Shown piece by piece: positions 30,633-40,856 of a DNA stretch of 64,000 bases (its first letter is position 1; each line of letters begins with the position of its first letter). The position numbers and the translations under genes were made by a program. A model generated the notes under the pieces. The model worked only from the letters and a program-made list of their open reading frames with translations, did no database searches and was not told the origin of the DNA. The stretch is taken from contig NZ_JAGRLA010000002.1 of assembly GCF_020442045.1 (NCBI RefSeq), positions 1 through 64,000 on the forward strand, read 5' to 3'. This DNA comes from Bauldia sp. GTDB taxonomy: Bacteria > Pseudomonadota > Alphaproteobacteria > Rhizobiales > Kaistiaceae.

Positions 30633-31658
30633 TTGTCGCGCACGACACTTCAGGACGTGGCGAAGACCGCCGGCGTCAGCCTGGCCACGGTCGACCGCGT
30701 GCTCAATCGTCGACCTGGCGTGCATGCCGACACGGCCGAGCGGGTGCAGCGGGCGATCGAGCGGCTGAACTATCGGCCGGACCGCCTTGCGGCGCGCCTT
30801 GCCCGGGGACGCGACCATCGTTTCGAATTCATCCTGCCGACCGGCACCAACGCCTTCATGCAGTTGTTGGAGGAACGCCTGCGCGCGACCGCCGAATATG
30901 TCGCCGGCGAGCGGGTGCGGATCAGCGTCTCCCATGCCGACGTCTTCGACGGTGACGCGCTGGCCGCCTCGCTGGAGAAGCTGAAGGGCCACGCCGACGG
31001 TGTCGCGGTGGTGGCGCTCGACCACCCGGCGGTCTGCGAGGCGATCGACGATTTGACGGAATCCGGCGTGACGGTGGTGACACTGGTCTCCGACGCGCCA
31101 CGCTCGAGGCGCGCGCACTACGTCGGCATCGACAATTCGGCGGCGGGACGGACGGCGGGCACCTTGCTCGGCCGCTTCCTCGGCGGCCGGCAGGGCAAGG
31201 TCGGGCTGATCGCCGGATCGATGGCGCTGCGCGACCATGTCGAGCGGCAATTCGGCTTCGAGCAGGTGATCACCCGCGACTTCCCGGCGCTTACCCTGCT
31301 GCCGATCCGGGAGGGGCGCGACAAGGATGATCGCGTCGAGGAACTCGCCACCGGCCTGCTGAGGGAACATGACGACCTGGTCGGCATCTACAATGTCGGG
31401 GCCGGCAACGGGGGGATCGTCGCGGCGCTCGAGGCGAGCGGGCGCGCCCGCGACGTGATCTTCGTCGCGCATGAGCTGACCGCCTTTTCGCGGCGTCACC
31501 TGATCCGCGGCACGATCGACGCGATCATCAACCAGGACCCCGGACACGAAGGACGCAGCGCCACCCGCCTGCTGGTCGCGGAGCGGGAGGGTATGCCGAT
31601 CGACGCGGGCCAGGAGCGGATACGGATCGACATTTTCATGCGCGACAACGTTCCTTGA
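30633..31658 (+). CDS. LacI-family transcriptional regulator of the xyl-type operon
   Basis: A 341-aa protein: LacI helix-turn-helix at residues 3-50 (TLQDVAKTAGVSLATVDRVL) followed by a periplasmic-binding-protein-like sensor domain (about 60-340). I chose the TTG at 30633 because GGGAGG lies seven bases upstream and the HTH begins at once; longer in-frame starts add about 45 unrelated residues. It precedes xylB by 30 bases, suggesting local control of this sugar operon. The motif TVDRVLNRRPGVH (rather than TVSRVLN) is common in the group with Peripla_BP_4 sensor domains. The inducer is unknown. Confidence 0.88.
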   Translation: MSRTTLQDVAKTAGVSLATVDRVLNRRPGVHADTAERVQRAIERLNYRPDRLAARLARGRDHRFEFILPTGTNAFMQLLEERLRATAEYVAGERVRISVSHADVFDGDALAASLEKLKGHADGVAVVALDHPAVCEAIDDLTESGVTVVTLVSDAPRSRRAHYVGIDNSAAGRTAGTLLGRFLGGRQGKVGLIAGSMALRDHVERQFGFEQVITRDFPALTLLPIREGRDKDDRVEELATGLLREHDDLVGIYNVGAGNGGIVAALEASGRARDVIFVAHELTAFSRRHLIRGTIDAIINQDPGHEGRSATRLLVAEREGMPIDAGQERIRIDIFMRDNVP

Positions 31659-31688
31659 GGGCGCTGGCGAAGGGGAGGAGACCAAGGC

Positions 31689-33140
31689 ATGTATCTGGGT
31701 ATCGACATCGGAACGTCTTCTCTGAAGGCGGTGCTGATGGACGAGGGACAGCGCATCATCGGCAGCCGCTCGGTGTCGCTCGAGGTTTCGCGTCCACATT
31801 CCGGCTGGTCCGAGCAGGATCCCGACAGCTGGTGGCAGGCCTGCGAGGCCGTGCTCGACGGGCTGGCGAGCGACCACCGCGCCGAGATGACGGCGGTCAA
31901 GGGGATCGGCCTTTCCGGCCAGATGCACGGCGCGACGCTTCTCGACGAGGCCGACCAGGTGCTGCGCCCCTGCATCCTGTGGAATGACGGCCGCTCGGCC
32001 GAGGAAGCCGCCGAGATCAGCGAGGTCAGCGAGCGGATCACCGGCAACATCGCGATGCCGGGCTTCACCGCGCCGAAGCTGATGTGGGTGAAGCGGCACG
32101 AGCCCGACATCTTCGCCAGGGTCCGCACCGTGCTTCTGCCGAAGGATTATGTCCGCCTCAAGCTGACCGGCGACAAGGCGAGCGACATGTCGGATTCCGC
32201 CGGCACGCTCTGGCTCGACACGGCCGAGCGGGCGTGGTCGGACGAGATGCTTTCAGTGACCGGCATGGACCGGTCGCAGATGCCGGAGCTGTTCGAAGGC
32301 AGCGAGGCCACGGGCAAGCTCAAGGCCGACCTCGCCAGCCGCTGGGGGATGTCCGCCGACGTGGTCGTTGCCGGTGGCGGCGGCGACAATGCCGCCTCGG
32401 GCTGCGGCGTCGGGGCCGTGGCGCCCGGCACCGGCTTCGTCTCGATCGGCACCTCGGGCGTCATCTTCGTCACCGCCGACCGCTATCGCAGCAACCCCGC
32501 CGGCGCCGTGCATGCCTTCTGCCACGCGGTTCCCCGCACCTGGCACCAGATGGGCGTGTCGCTGTCCTCGGCCGCCTGCCTCGACTGGCTGGCCGGCATC
32601 CTCCAGGCGTCGCCGGGAGACCTCGTCGATGCGCTGGGAGACCGGCCGAGCGGGCCGTCGTCGATCCGCTTCCTGCCGTATCTCTCCGGCGAGCGGACTC
32701 CGCATAACGACGTTGCCATCCGCGGCGCCTTCGTCGGCCTCGACCAGGCGGACGACCGCAAGGCGATGACCCAGGCGGTCCTGGAGGGCGTCGGCTTTGC
32801 CTTCAAGGATTGTCTCGACGTCCTGACCATGCCGCTGGCACCGCCGAAGCGGCTGCTGGCCGTCGGCGGCGGCAGCCGCTCGCGCTATTGGCTGGCGACC
32901 ATCGCGACGATCCTCGGCCTGCCGATCGCGGTTCCCGAGGACGGCGACTTCGGCGCTGCCTTCGGGGCGGCCCGGCTTGGCCTGCTTGCCGCCGAGGATG
33001 CCGACCCGTTCGAAATCTGCGCGCCGCCGGCGATCCGCGAGACGATCGAGCCGATCGCCGGGCTGGCCGAGGCCTACGGCGCCGCGCATGCCACCTACTG
33101 TGACCTTTACCCCGCCATCAAGGAGGCGATGTCCCGATGA
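31689..33140 (+). CDS. xylB: xylulokinase XylB
   Basis: A 483-aa FGGY-family kinase that phosphorylates D-xylulose to xylulose 5-phosphate. The first actin-like domain begins [20 protein letters not shown] (ATP loop) and carries the xylulokinase [13 protein letters not shown] substrate motif and ILWNDGRS. The second domain has [15 protein letters not shown] and [28 protein letters not shown] supplies the ribosome binding site. The stop overlaps the xylA start (ATGA), so the two are coupled. Confidence 0.96.
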   Translation: MYLGIDIGTSSLKAVLMDEGQRIIGSRSVSLEVSRPHSGWSEQDPDSWWQACEAVLDGLASDHRAEMTAVKGIGLSGQMHGATLLDEADQVLRPCILWNDGRSAEEAAEISEVSERITGNIAMPGFTAPKLMWVKRHEPDIFARVRTVLLPKDYVRLKLTGDKASDMSDSAGTLWLDTAERAWSDEMLSVTGMDRSQMPELFEGSEATGKLKADLASRWGMSADVVVAGGGGDNAASGCGVGAVAPGTGFVSIGTSGVIFVTADRYRSNPAGAVHAFCHAVPRTWHQMGVSLSSAACLDWLAGILQASPGDLVDALGDRPSGPSSIRFLPYLSGERTPHNDVAIRGAFVGLDQADDRKAMTQAVLEGVGFAFKDCLDVLTMPLAPPKRLLAVGGGSRSRYWLATIATILGLPIAVPEDGDFGAAFGAARLGLLAAEDADPFEICAPPAIRETIEPIAGLAEAYGAAHATYCDLYPAIKEAMSR

Positions 33141-34447
33141 ATGCTCCCTATTTCACGCAGAAACAGCCGATCAAATACAAGAAGGGCAAGTCCAAGGGAC
33201 TGACCTACCGCTATTACGATCCCGACCGCATGGTGCTGGGCAAGCGGATGGAGGACCAGCTCCGCTTCGCGGTCTGCTATTGGCATTCCTTCTGCTGGAC
33301 GGGAACCGATCCGTTCGGCGGCGACACCTTCATGCGTCCGTGGCAGGCCGCCGATACGATGGAGAATGCGCGGATGAAGGCGGATGCCGCCTTCGAGATG
33401 TTCGAGCTTCTCGGCGTACCCTTCTTCAGCTTCCACGATCGCGACATCGCGCCGGAGGGAGCGACGCTCGCCGAATCCAACAAGAATGTCCGCGCGATAG
33501 GCGAGGTCTTCGCCAGGAAGATGGAGAAAGCCAAGGTGCGGCTCCTGTGGGGCACCGCCAACCTCTTCTCCAACCGGCGCTTCATGGCGGGCGCGGCGAC
33601 CAATCCCGATCCGGAGGTCTTCGCCTATGCCGCCGCGCAGGTGAAGAATGTGCTGGAACTCACCCACGAGCTCGGAGGCGAGAACTACGTATTGTGGGGC
33701 GGCCGCGAGGGCTATGAGACGCTGCTCAACACCGACATCAAGCGGGAGCTCGACCAGCTCGGCCGCTTCCTGACGATGGTCGTCGAGCACAAGAACAAGA
33801 TCGGCTTCAAGGGCACGATCCTGATCGAGCCGAAGCCGAAGGAGCCGACCAAGCACCAATACGACTACGACGTGGCGAGCATCTTCGGCATGCTGAAGGC
33901 CTTCAACCTCGAGGACCAGGTCAAGATCAACATCGAGCAGAACCACGCGATCCTCGCCGGCCACACCTTCGAGCACGAGCTGGCGCTTGCCGCGGGCCTC
34001 GGCATCCTCGGGTCGATCGACATCAACCGCGGCGACTACCTGCTCGGCTGGGACACCGACCAGTTCGCGATGAACATCCCGGAGATGGCGCTCGCCTGCT
34101 ACACCATCTTCAAGGCCGGCGGGCTGGGCACCGGCGGCTTCAACTTCGACGCCAAGGTGCGCCGCCAGTCGATCGAACCGGACGACTTGCTCATCGCCCA
34201 TGCCGCCTCGATGGATGCCTGCGCCCGCGGATTGCTGATCGCCGAGAAGATGATCGACGACGGCGCGCTCGCCGACTTCGTCGCCGAGCGCTATTCCGGC
34301 TGGGATACGCGCGAGGGCAAGGCGATCCTCGCCGGCAAGCGGTCACTGGACGACCTGTCCGCGTCTGTGCTGAAGAAGGGCGTCGAGCCGCAGCCCAAGA
34401 GCGGCAAGCAGGAATATCTCGAGCGCCTGCTCAACGATTACCTCTAG
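33137..34447 (+). CDS. xylA: xylose isomerase XylA
   Basis: A 436-aa enzyme that isomerises D-xylose to D-xylulose, with the length of class II xylose isomerases. Signature segments are the active-site [13 protein letters not shown] (His and Asp of the proton shuttle) and the metal-binding region [16 protein letters not shown], followed by [19 protein letters not shown] and [19 protein letters not shown]. It overlaps xylB by four bases. Both catalytic steps of xylose entry are thus in the operon, but no xylose transporter is in this window. Confidence 0.97.
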   Translation: MNAPYFTQKQPIKYKKGKSKGLTYRYYDPDRMVLGKRMEDQLRFAVCYWHSFCWTGTDPFGGDTFMRPWQAADTMENARMKADAAFEMFELLGVPFFSFHDRDIAPEGATLAESNKNVRAIGEVFARKMEKAKVRLLWGTANLFSNRRFMAGAATNPDPEVFAYAAAQVKNVLELTHELGGENYVLWGGREGYETLLNTDIKRELDQLGRFLTMVVEHKNKIGFKGTILIEPKPKEPTKHQYDYDVASIFGMLKAFNLEDQVKINIEQNHAILAGHTFEHELALAAGLGILGSIDINRGDYLLGWDTDQFAMNIPEMALACYTIFKAGGLGTGGFNFDAKVRRQSIEPDDLLIAHAASMDACARGLLIAEKMIDDGALADFVAERYSGWDTREGKAILAGKRSLDDLSASVLKKGVEPQPKSGKQEYLERLLNDYL

Positions 34448-34478
34448 GCGCGACGCGGGACCAGAAAGGGAAGAAACG

Positions 34479-35531
34479 ATGAAGACGATGAAGGGACCGG
34501 CGATCTTCCTCGCCCAGTTCGCGGGCGACGACGCGCCGTTCAACTCGCTGGACGGGATGGCCGCCTGGGCGGCCGGACACGGCTACAAGGGCATCCAGAT
34601 TCCGAGCTGGGACGGACGCCTCTTCGACCTCAAGAAGGCCGCGTCGAGCAAGGCTTATTGCGCCGATGTCAAGGGTATCGTCGAGGAGCACGGGCTGGAG
34701 ATCACCGAACTCTCCACCCACCTGCAGGGGCAGCTGGTCGCGGTCAATCCGCTCTATGACGACGCCTTCGACGCCTTCGCCGCGCCGGAAGTCCGGGGCA
34801 ATCCCAAGGAGCGGACCAAGTGGGCGATCAACCAGATGAAGCTTGGGGCGAAGGCCTGCCGCAACCTCGGCCTCGACACCCAGGTCTCCTTCACCGGCGC
34901 CTTTTGCTGGCCTTTCATCTATCCCTGGCCGCAGCGTCCGCCGGGACTGATCGAGGAGGGCTTCGACGAATTGGCCAAGCGGTGGCGGCCGATCTTCGAT
35001 GCCTGCGACGCGCAGGGCGTCGACATCGGCTTCGAGCTGCATCCGGGAGAGGACGTCTTCGACGGCGAGACCTTCGAGATGCTGCTCGACCGGGTCGACA
35101 ACCATCCCCGCTGCGGGATCAACTACGACCCGTCGCATTTCGCGCTGCAGTGCCTCGACTATCTCGAATTCATCGACATCTACCACGAGCGGATCGTGGC
35201 CTTCCACGTCAAGGATGCCGAGTTCAACCCGACCGGCAAACAGGGCGTCTATGGCGGCTTCCAGTCATGGGTGAACCGCGCCGGCCGCTTCCGCTCGCTC
35301 GGCGACGGGCAGGTGGATTTCGCCGGCATCTTTTCCAAGCTCGCCCAGTACGACTATGACAGCTGGGCGGTGCTGGAATGGGAATGCGCGCTGAAGCACC
35401 CGGAAGAGGGTGCGCGGGAGGGCGCCGAGTTCATCAAGGCGCATATCATCAAGGTGACGGAGCGGGCCTTCGACGATTTCGCCGACGCGGGCACCGACCG
35501 CAAGGCCAACAGGAAGATGCTGGGGATCTGA
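34479..35531 (+). CDS. sugar phosphate isomerase/epimerase, AP endonuclease 2-type TIM barrel
   Basis: A 350-aa protein of the xylose isomerase-like TIM barrel superfamily (IolE/IolI-type). Barrel motifs include YKGIQIPSWDGRLFDL, LEITELSTHLQGQL, IGFELHPGEDVFDG and CGINYDPSHFALQ, the last two with likely metal ligands. Its C-terminal part has AFHVKDAEFNPTGKQGVYGG. It follows xylA after 31 bases and precedes a Gfo/Idh/MocA dehydrogenase. Such pairs oxidise and isomerise sugars or inositols. The actual substrate cannot be told from sequence. Confidence 0.85.
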   Translation: MKTMKGPAIFLAQFAGDDAPFNSLDGMAAWAAGHGYKGIQIPSWDGRLFDLKKAASSKAYCADVKGIVEEHGLEITELSTHLQGQLVAVNPLYDDAFDAFAAPEVRGNPKERTKWAINQMKLGAKACRNLGLDTQVSFTGAFCWPFIYPWPQRPPGLIEEGFDELAKRWRPIFDACDAQGVDIGFELHPGEDVFDGETFEMLLDRVDNHPRCGINYDPSHFALQCLDYLEFIDIYHERIVAFHVKDAEFNPTGKQGVYGGFQSWVNRAGRFRSLGDGQVDFAGIFSKLAQYDYDSWAVLEWECALKHPEEGAREGAEFIKAHIIKVTERAFDDFADAGTDRKANRKMLGI

Positions 35532-35571
35532 CCATCCTGGGCGCGGGTCGTCGCTCGAGTGGCGTCGATCT

Positions 35572-35711
35572 GCGTCCTTCGAGGCCCGGCCGCCTTGCGG
35601 CCGTGCACCTCAGGATGGCGGGAATGGAGTAAGGCTCAACGGCCGCCCGGGTTCGGCGGGAACAATCCCGTCGCCACCCCGAGGTGCGAGCGCAGCGAGC
35701 CTCGAAGGACG
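35572..35711. repeat. REP-like paired inverted element, copy 3
   Basis: The left half at 35572-35620 (gcgtccttcgaggcccgg...) and the inverted right half at 35672-35711 are separated by 51 bp. The left half has a 7-bp internal hairpin, cggccgc-ctt-gcggccg at 35587-35603. It lies between the isomerase and the dehydrogenase gene, 22 bp before the latter's start. Confidence 0.85.
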
Positions 35712-35733
35712 CACAGACAGGGAGACGAGAGAA

Positions 35734-36903
35734 ATGGTTGAGGGACGCAGCGACAAGGTCGAGGGCGGCCGCATAAGGCTCGGAATGGTCGGCGGCGGGC
35801 AGGGGGCCTTCATCGGCGCCGTGCACCGTCTCGCCGCGCGGATGGACGATCACTACGACCTGGTCGCCGGGGCACTCTCCTCGAACAAGGCCAGGGCGCT
35901 CGCCTCGGCGAAGGAGCTCGGGCTCGATCCCGACCGTTCCTACGGCTCCTACGAGGAGATGGCGAAGGCGGAAGCCAAGCGCCCGGACGGCATCGAGGCG
36001 GTCGCGATCGTGACGCCGAACCACATGCACGGGCCTGTCGCCAAGGCCTTCCTCAAGGCCGGCATCAACGTCATCTGCGACAAGCCGATGACGACGACGG
36101 TCAAGGAGGCGAAGGAGCTCGTCCAGCTCGTCAAGAAGTCGGGCCTCGTCTTCGTTCTGACCCACAACTACACCGGCTATCCCATGGTCCGGCAGGCCCG
36201 CGCCATGGTCGCCGCGGGCAAGCTCGGCGACATCCGCGTCGTCCAGGCCGAGTATGCGCAGGACTGGCTGACCGAGAAGGCCGAGGCCACCGCCAACAAG
36301 CAGGCCAAGTGGCGGACCGACCCCAGGCAGTCCGGGGCCGGCGGCTCGATCGGCGACATCGGCACCCACGCCTATAACCTCGCCAGCTTCGTCACCGGGC
36401 TGAAGCTCGACTCGCTGTGCGCGGACCTCACCGCCTTCGTCAAGGGACGCAAGCTCGACGACAACGACAACATCCTCCTGCGCTGGAAGGGCGGCGCCAA
36501 GGGGATGCTGTGGGCGAGCCAGGTCGCGGTCGGTCATGAGAATGGCGCCATGCTGCGCGTCTACGGCTCGAAGGGTGGTCTCGTCTGGAAACAGGAGCAC
36601 CCCAACCACCTGTGGTTCTCCGCCTTCGGCAAGCCGCCGCAGCTGATCACCCGCGCCGGCGCCGGTTCCGGGCCGGAGGCGGGCCGCGTCAGCCGCGTCC
36701 CGGCCGGGCATCCCGAGGGCTATCTCGAGGGCTTCGCCAACATCTACACCGAGGCGGCCCGGGCGATCCGCGCCCATCGCGACGGCAAGAAGCTCGACCC
36801 GGCTGTCGTCTATCCGACAGTCGAGGACGGCCTTGCCGGCATGCAGTTCATCGAGGCAGCCGTTGCGTCGAGCAAGAAGGGCGCCGTCTGGGTGAAGGTC
36901 TAG
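35734..36903 (+). CDS. Gfo/Idh/MocA-family oxidoreductase
   Basis: A 389-aa NAD(P)-dependent dehydrogenase. The N-terminal Rossmann fold has RLGMVGGGQGAFIGAVH (dinucleotide loop), and a CDKPMTTTVKEAKEL segment carries the family's (E/D)KP motif with the catalytic lysine; a GGSIGDIGTHAYNL motif follows with the conserved Asp and His. GAGACGAGAGAA provides a modest ribosome binding site. Likely partner of the TIM-barrel isomerase in the same operon. Its stop codon shares bases with the stop of the convergent gene. Confidence 0.9.
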   Translation: MVEGRSDKVEGGRIRLGMVGGGQGAFIGAVHRLAARMDDHYDLVAGALSSNKARALASAKELGLDPDRSYGSYEEMAKAEAKRPDGIEAVAIVTPNHMHGPVAKAFLKAGINVICDKPMTTTVKEAKELVQLVKKSGLVFVLTHNYTGYPMVRQARAMVAAGKLGDIRVVQAEYAQDWLTEKAEATANKQAKWRTDPRQSGAGGSIGDIGTHAYNLASFVTGLKLDSLCADLTAFVKGRKLDDNDNILLRWKGGAKGMLWASQVAVGHENGAMLRVYGSKGGLVWKQEHPNHLWFSAFGKPPQLITRAGAGSGPEAGRVSRVPAGHPEGYLEGFANIYTEAARAIRAHRDGKKLDPAVVYPTVEDGLAGMQFIEAAVASSKKGAVWVKV

Positions 36904-37376
36904 CGACCGGCGCCAATGGCAGCGGCCCGCCGTTCGAGGCTTTCGGCGGGCCACAGCTCCCGCGTGCTGTAATAGGCCTCGAAGGCGGGGACGTCGTCGG
37001 GAAGCGCGACCCACGGCAGTTTCGAGCGCGTGTAGATATGCACGTCCGGCGTCACGGCCGCCGGGTCGTCGAGCGTCCCGATGCGCACGAAACGGAGGCC
37101 CGGGCGCCGGCCATAGTCGCTCCATACCGCCGTGCCGCAGGCGACGCAGCGATAGACGTCGTGCGGCCGGCCGCTGTCGGTCGGCATGGCGTCGGCCTTC
37201 GTCTCGCCCGAGAGCATCTCGATCCGGTTCGTCTCGATCAGCGCATTGAGGACGAAGGCGGTGCCGGTCTGGCGCTGGCAGTCGCGGCAATGGCAGCAAT
37301 GGACGAACATCGGGTCGGACGAGAGGCGGTAGCGCAGCGCGCCGCAGGCGCATCCGCCGTCATGGGGCGCAGGCAT
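36900..37376 (-). CDS. GFA-family protein (Mss4-like zinc fold)
   Basis: A 158-aa protein of the 'glutathione-dependent formaldehyde-activating' GFA family. Zinc ligands are visible in CACGALRY (Cys10, Cys12), HCCHCRDCQRQTG and a C-terminal RCVACGTAVWSDYG, all in their usual places. The family name overstates function: most members have no demonstrated activity with formaldehyde. It stands alone, convergent with the dehydrogenase gene, sharing three bases at the stop codons. Confidence 0.9.
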   Translation of the reverse strand: MPAPHDGGCACGALRYRLSSDPMFVHCCHCRDCQRQTGTAFVLNALIETNRIEMLSGETKADAMPTDSGRPHDVYRCVACGTAVWSDYGRRPGLRFVRIGTLDDPAAVTPDVHIYTRSKLPWVALPDDVPAFEAYYSTRELWPAESLERRAAAIGAGR

Positions 37377-37427
37377 CGGGCCCTCCGGTCAGGACTATGG
37401 GCGACACTAGCACATCCGCCGCCGCCT

Positions 37428-37901
37428 TCACTCCTGGGAGAGGTTGTCGGGGTTGATGTCGTAGGCAGGCCCGACGGTGAGCGGCTTCTTCGGCAGCACC
37501 GTCTGATCGATATCCGACTTGATCTGGTAGTCGACGGTCTGGAGCGCCTCGCCATCGGAATCGAATACCCGGACGACCACGTGATACGGCTTGTCCGCCA
37601 CCACGCCGGCGAGCGGCGGGGTGGTGAAGGAATAGCGCTTGCGATCCGGGGTCACCGCCTTGGCGATGACGATCGGCGGCCCACCGGCGGGGTTGTCGAA
37701 GGTCGCCTCGAGCTTGCCGCCGTCGGGCAGGGCGCGCTGGGGCTCGGCAATCACGCCCGCCGTCGCCTCGGCGATCCGGTAGTTGAAGATGAAGCCACCG
37801 CCGCCGACCTTCACATAGTCGCCGGATTCGCCGGAGCAGGCCGACAGCGCGGTCAGGGCCAGGGCACCGACGCAGGACACCCAGGCGCGTGAATAGGACA
37901 T
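37428..37901 (-). CDS. putative lipoprotein of unknown function (157 aa)
   Basis: A lipoprotein signal peptide with lipobox LSAC (cysteine near residue 22: ALALTALSACSGESGDYV). The mature part is predicted beta-rich (GGGGFIFNYRIAEATAGVIA; TPDRKRYSFTTPPLAGV; KPYHVVVRVFDSDG), like a small immunoglobulin-type domain, but I recognise no family. I chose the ATG at 37901, which has GGGAGG eight bases upstream. It diverges from the Sel1-repeat gene across 156 bp. Confidence 0.75.
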   Translation of the reverse strand: MSYSRAWVSCVGALALTALSACSGESGDYVKVGGGGFIFNYRIAEATAGVIAEPQRALPDGGKLEATFDNPAGGPPIVIAKAVTPDRKRYSFTTPPLAGVVADKPYHVVVRVFDSDGEALQTVDYQIKSDIDQTVLPKKPLTVGPAYDINPDNLSQE

Positions 37902-38057
37902 CTGATTGGCCTCCCGTGCTGGAATTGCTGCGAACCGCGAGATTAGGCCGAGTCCGGCGGCGGCGGAAGCGGCGTTCCGAGGTGTGAGCATCCTCACTGA
38001 TGCAATGCGCGGAAACGGTGTAGCCTGCGGCCTGGGTCTGGGCACAGGAGGCGCAGG

Positions 38058-40751
38058 ATGGCGTGGCTCGCTCGGGTTTCGGCTTTCGTCAGTCTGGTTC
38101 TGATCGCGGCTCCCGCCTTTGCGGAAACGGATGCCGAGAAGGAAGCGCGGATCCAGGCAGCGGTCGACCTCTGCGACCAGGAAGCGGCGGTGCCGCTCGA
38201 CCCCGAGGCCACCGCGCCGCCGATACAGTTCAGCGAGCTCTTCGTGCCTTTTGATCAGGAGGTCTTCGAGAAGCGCGCCGCGACCTGCCGAGAGGCGATG
38301 GTCGGTGCCCCGGACAAGAAGCGGCTCCGGCTCCAGTACCTGCGGACGGCGATTCCGGCGCGGATCGATATTCCGCAGATGGTGCCGGACCTTCGCGCCC
38401 TTGCCGCGACCGGCAGCGCCGAGGCGCGGTTCCTGCTCTACATCCTCTATGGGGAACGCCAGGCGTCCGCGGAAAATGACATCACCCGCGCGGAAGCGAT
38501 CCACGCCCTGACGGCCGCGGCCGAGGCGGGCCATCAGAATGCGCTCGAACAGGCGCTCCGCGAATACCGTTTCGGGCCCAACGTCCTCCGCGACCCGGCA
38601 CGCGCGGCGCACTTCGCGGAGGGTCTGATGAACCTTCCGCGGCAGGGACCACACTTCGCCGGCAAAGGCGAGGAGGCCGCCCGCGAGCGTGGCCGATGGA
38701 CGCTGGGCTGGGTTCTGGTGATGGACGGCGGTTTCGACGACGAGCGGCGTGCCGCGGGCTTCGCCATCGTCAAGGAGATTTACGACAGCGGCGACCAGTC
38801 GATGCTCGTTCCCTATCTCACCGCACTCCGTTATGGGCGCGGCACGGTGCAGGACGCGGCGCAGGCCCGCGCTCTGGCCGAGCAGGCTGTCGCGGAGGGC
38901 AGGGTCGCGGCAGTCTCGGTGCTCGCCGGCATGCTCGCCGAGGGCGAGGGCGGTCCGGCCGACGGCAAGCGCGCCCTCGCGCTGCTCACCAGCGAGATCG
39001 GCCAGAAGGATTTCGGAGCCAAGGAGGTTCTCGCCGGCCTCTATCTCGACAACCGCTATACCGGCCGCCGACCCCGCGAGGCGGCGCGCCTGCTCGCGGC
39101 GGGCTATATCGAGTCGCTGGTCCGGGCGGCGGCGCTGTTCACCGACTACGACGTTATGATCGACGGCGCGACACGCTACGAGACCAGACTGGCGATGGCG
39201 GCGGAGGTCGGCGAACCCGGCGCGGCGATGGCCCTGGTCCGGCTGAAATTCTCCAACCATCCCGATTTCGGCAATGACGATTCCGGTGCGCGGGCGATCC
39301 TTGCCCGGCTCGCCGCGGCCGGCGATCGCGAGGCGGCCCTGATGCTGGTCGAGACGCAATTTGGCGACCTTGGAACGTCGAGCTTCAACCCGCGGCCCCG
39401 CGGCGACGCGATGCCGGACGAGGAGGCGCGCGCCGTCGTCGAGGCCGGTATCGCCGACGGCATGGCATCGGCCTATCGCGTCAAGGGAAGGCTTCAGCGC
39501 GTCGGCGTGGTGTTCCCGCAGGATGACGCCGCGGCGACCAAGGCGCTGCTCGATGCTGCGGAGCGTGGCGACGTCGCGGCGATGATCCTGGTCGGCGATG
39601 CCTACGGCGATGGCCTCGGGATCGCCGAGAACCACCGCGAGCGCCTGCGCTGGTGGCGGGAGGCCGCGGCGCGCGGCGCGCTAGCGGCGCGCGAGAAGCT
39701 CGCCAACGCCTTCGTCTTCGACAGCTTCGACAAGCTGATGACGCTCCGCGAGGGCGTGACCGAGCGGGTCGCGCTCTACAACAACAGCGGCGCCGGATTC
39801 GTGACGTCGTCGGGGCCGGTGCAGTTGATGGGCATGTTCAGCGGCGGCCGCGCCATGGACGCCGGAACCTCTCCCATGGCGAGCGCGGTGATGGACGCCT
39901 TCCGCGTCGCGCCGGCCGGGCTCGCCGAGGAGAAGCTGGTGCCGCTGATCCGAGTGATCCCCGACGCGATCCGGATCGAGATCGAGCGGCAGCTCAAGGC
40001 GGCCGAATTCTTTTCCGGGACGCCGGACGGCAATTTCGGTCCGGACGTTCGCCAGGCCCTCGCCGACTGGGTGGACGCCATGGGGCCGCTTCCCGATGTC
40101 GACCCGTCCGATGCGGGCGGCACCACCGCGCCTGTCGCCGCTGGCCCGCTTCCGATGGAGCTTGTCGACCGGGTCCGTGACCGGGTGTTCACGGCGGCGA
40201 TGAAAAAGAAGATGACCGACGCCGAACGGACGGCGGTGATCGCCCAGATCAACGCGCTTGCCGCCTACGGCGACCTGCCGGCCCGCTGGGTGCTGGTGCG
40301 CAACTATCACCAATCGGGCGCCATCCGACAGGGGGTCTCGCCGGCGGAGGTGACCCGTTACGGGCTCGATATCCTCGTTACGCGCCCGGAGGGCGTCGAG
40401 AAGCCGGACTTCGAGTTCATCTTCGATGTCACCGCGATGATGGACGAGGGCACTATCGACCAGTTCGGCGCGGCGCTGGTCAACGCGGTCCGCGACGACG
40501 AAAGGTTGCGCGATCCGCTGACGCTGGGCGCGATCATGCAGCAGATGATCTTCGCACCCGGCGCCTGCGATTCCGTGCTCAAGGCGATTGAAACATTGAA
40601 GATCGCCGATGGCGGCGACGACGGTTGCGGCGAGGGTGCCCGCTCGGCGATCATCGCATTCGCCAAATCCTCAGGCGCGGCGAATGTCGACTCAGCCGCC
40701 CGGCAAGCCGCGGCGCAGACGCTTGCCGAACTCGATGCCGGGGCAAACTGA
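38058..40751 (+). CDS. large secreted Sel1-repeat protein with a peptidoglycan-binding-like motif
   Basis: An 897-aa protein with a signal peptide (MAWLARVSAFVSLVLIAAPA, cleavage near AFA-ETD). Many helical Sel1/TPR-like units follow (GSAEARFLLYILYGERQAS; HQNALEQALREYRFGPNV; GDVAAMILVGDAYGDGLGI). Around residues 645-675 there is a segment like peptidoglycan-binding domains (LKAAEFFSGTPDGNFGPDVR). Such proteins serve as periplasmic scaffolds. No catalytic motif is seen. It is followed by about 105 bp and then adenine deaminase. Confidence 0.8.
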   Translation: MAWLARVSAFVSLVLIAAPAFAETDAEKEARIQAAVDLCDQEAAVPLDPEATAPPIQFSELFVPFDQEVFEKRAATCREAMVGAPDKKRLRLQYLRTAIPARIDIPQMVPDLRALAATGSAEARFLLYILYGERQASAENDITRAEAIHALTAAAEAGHQNALEQALREYRFGPNVLRDPARAAHFAEGLMNLPRQGPHFAGKGEEAARERGRWTLGWVLVMDGGFDDERRAAGFAIVKEIYDSGDQSMLVPYLTALRYGRGTVQDAAQARALAEQAVAEGRVAAVSVLAGMLAEGEGGPADGKRALALLTSEIGQKDFGAKEVLAGLYLDNRYTGRRPREAARLLAAGYIESLVRAAALFTDYDVMIDGATRYETRLAMAAEVGEPGAAMALVRLKFSNHPDFGNDDSGARAILARLAAAGDREAALMLVETQFGDLGTSSFNPRPRGDAMPDEEARAVVEAGIADGMASAYRVKGRLQRVGVVFPQDDAAATKALLDAAERGDVAAMILVGDAYGDGLGIAENHRERLRWWREAAARGALAAREKLANAFVFDSFDKLMTLREGVTERVALYNNSGAGFVTSSGPVQLMGMFSGGRAMDAGTSPMASAVMDAFRVAPAGLAEEKLVPLIRVIPDAIRIEIERQLKAAEFFSGTPDGNFGPDVRQALADWVDAMGPLPDVDPSDAGGTTAPVAAGPLPMELVDRVRDRVFTAAMKKKMTDAERTAVIAQINALAAYGDLPARWVLVRNYHQSGAIRQGVSPAEVTRYGLDILVTRPEGVEKPDFEFIFDVTAMMDEGTIDQFGAALVNAVRDDERLRDPLTLGAIMQQMIFAPGACDSVLKAIETLKIADGGDDGCGEGARSAIIAFAKSSGAANVDSAARQAAAQTLAELDAGAN

Positions 40752-40856
40752 CACCAGCGAGGGCCGGGTCCGTTGAGACGGCCGGCGGAGCGTGCAACGC
40801 TTCGTTGATCACTCCCGGGTGATGGTTCGCCGGTCGCCCGGCCTCAAGGACTGGAT

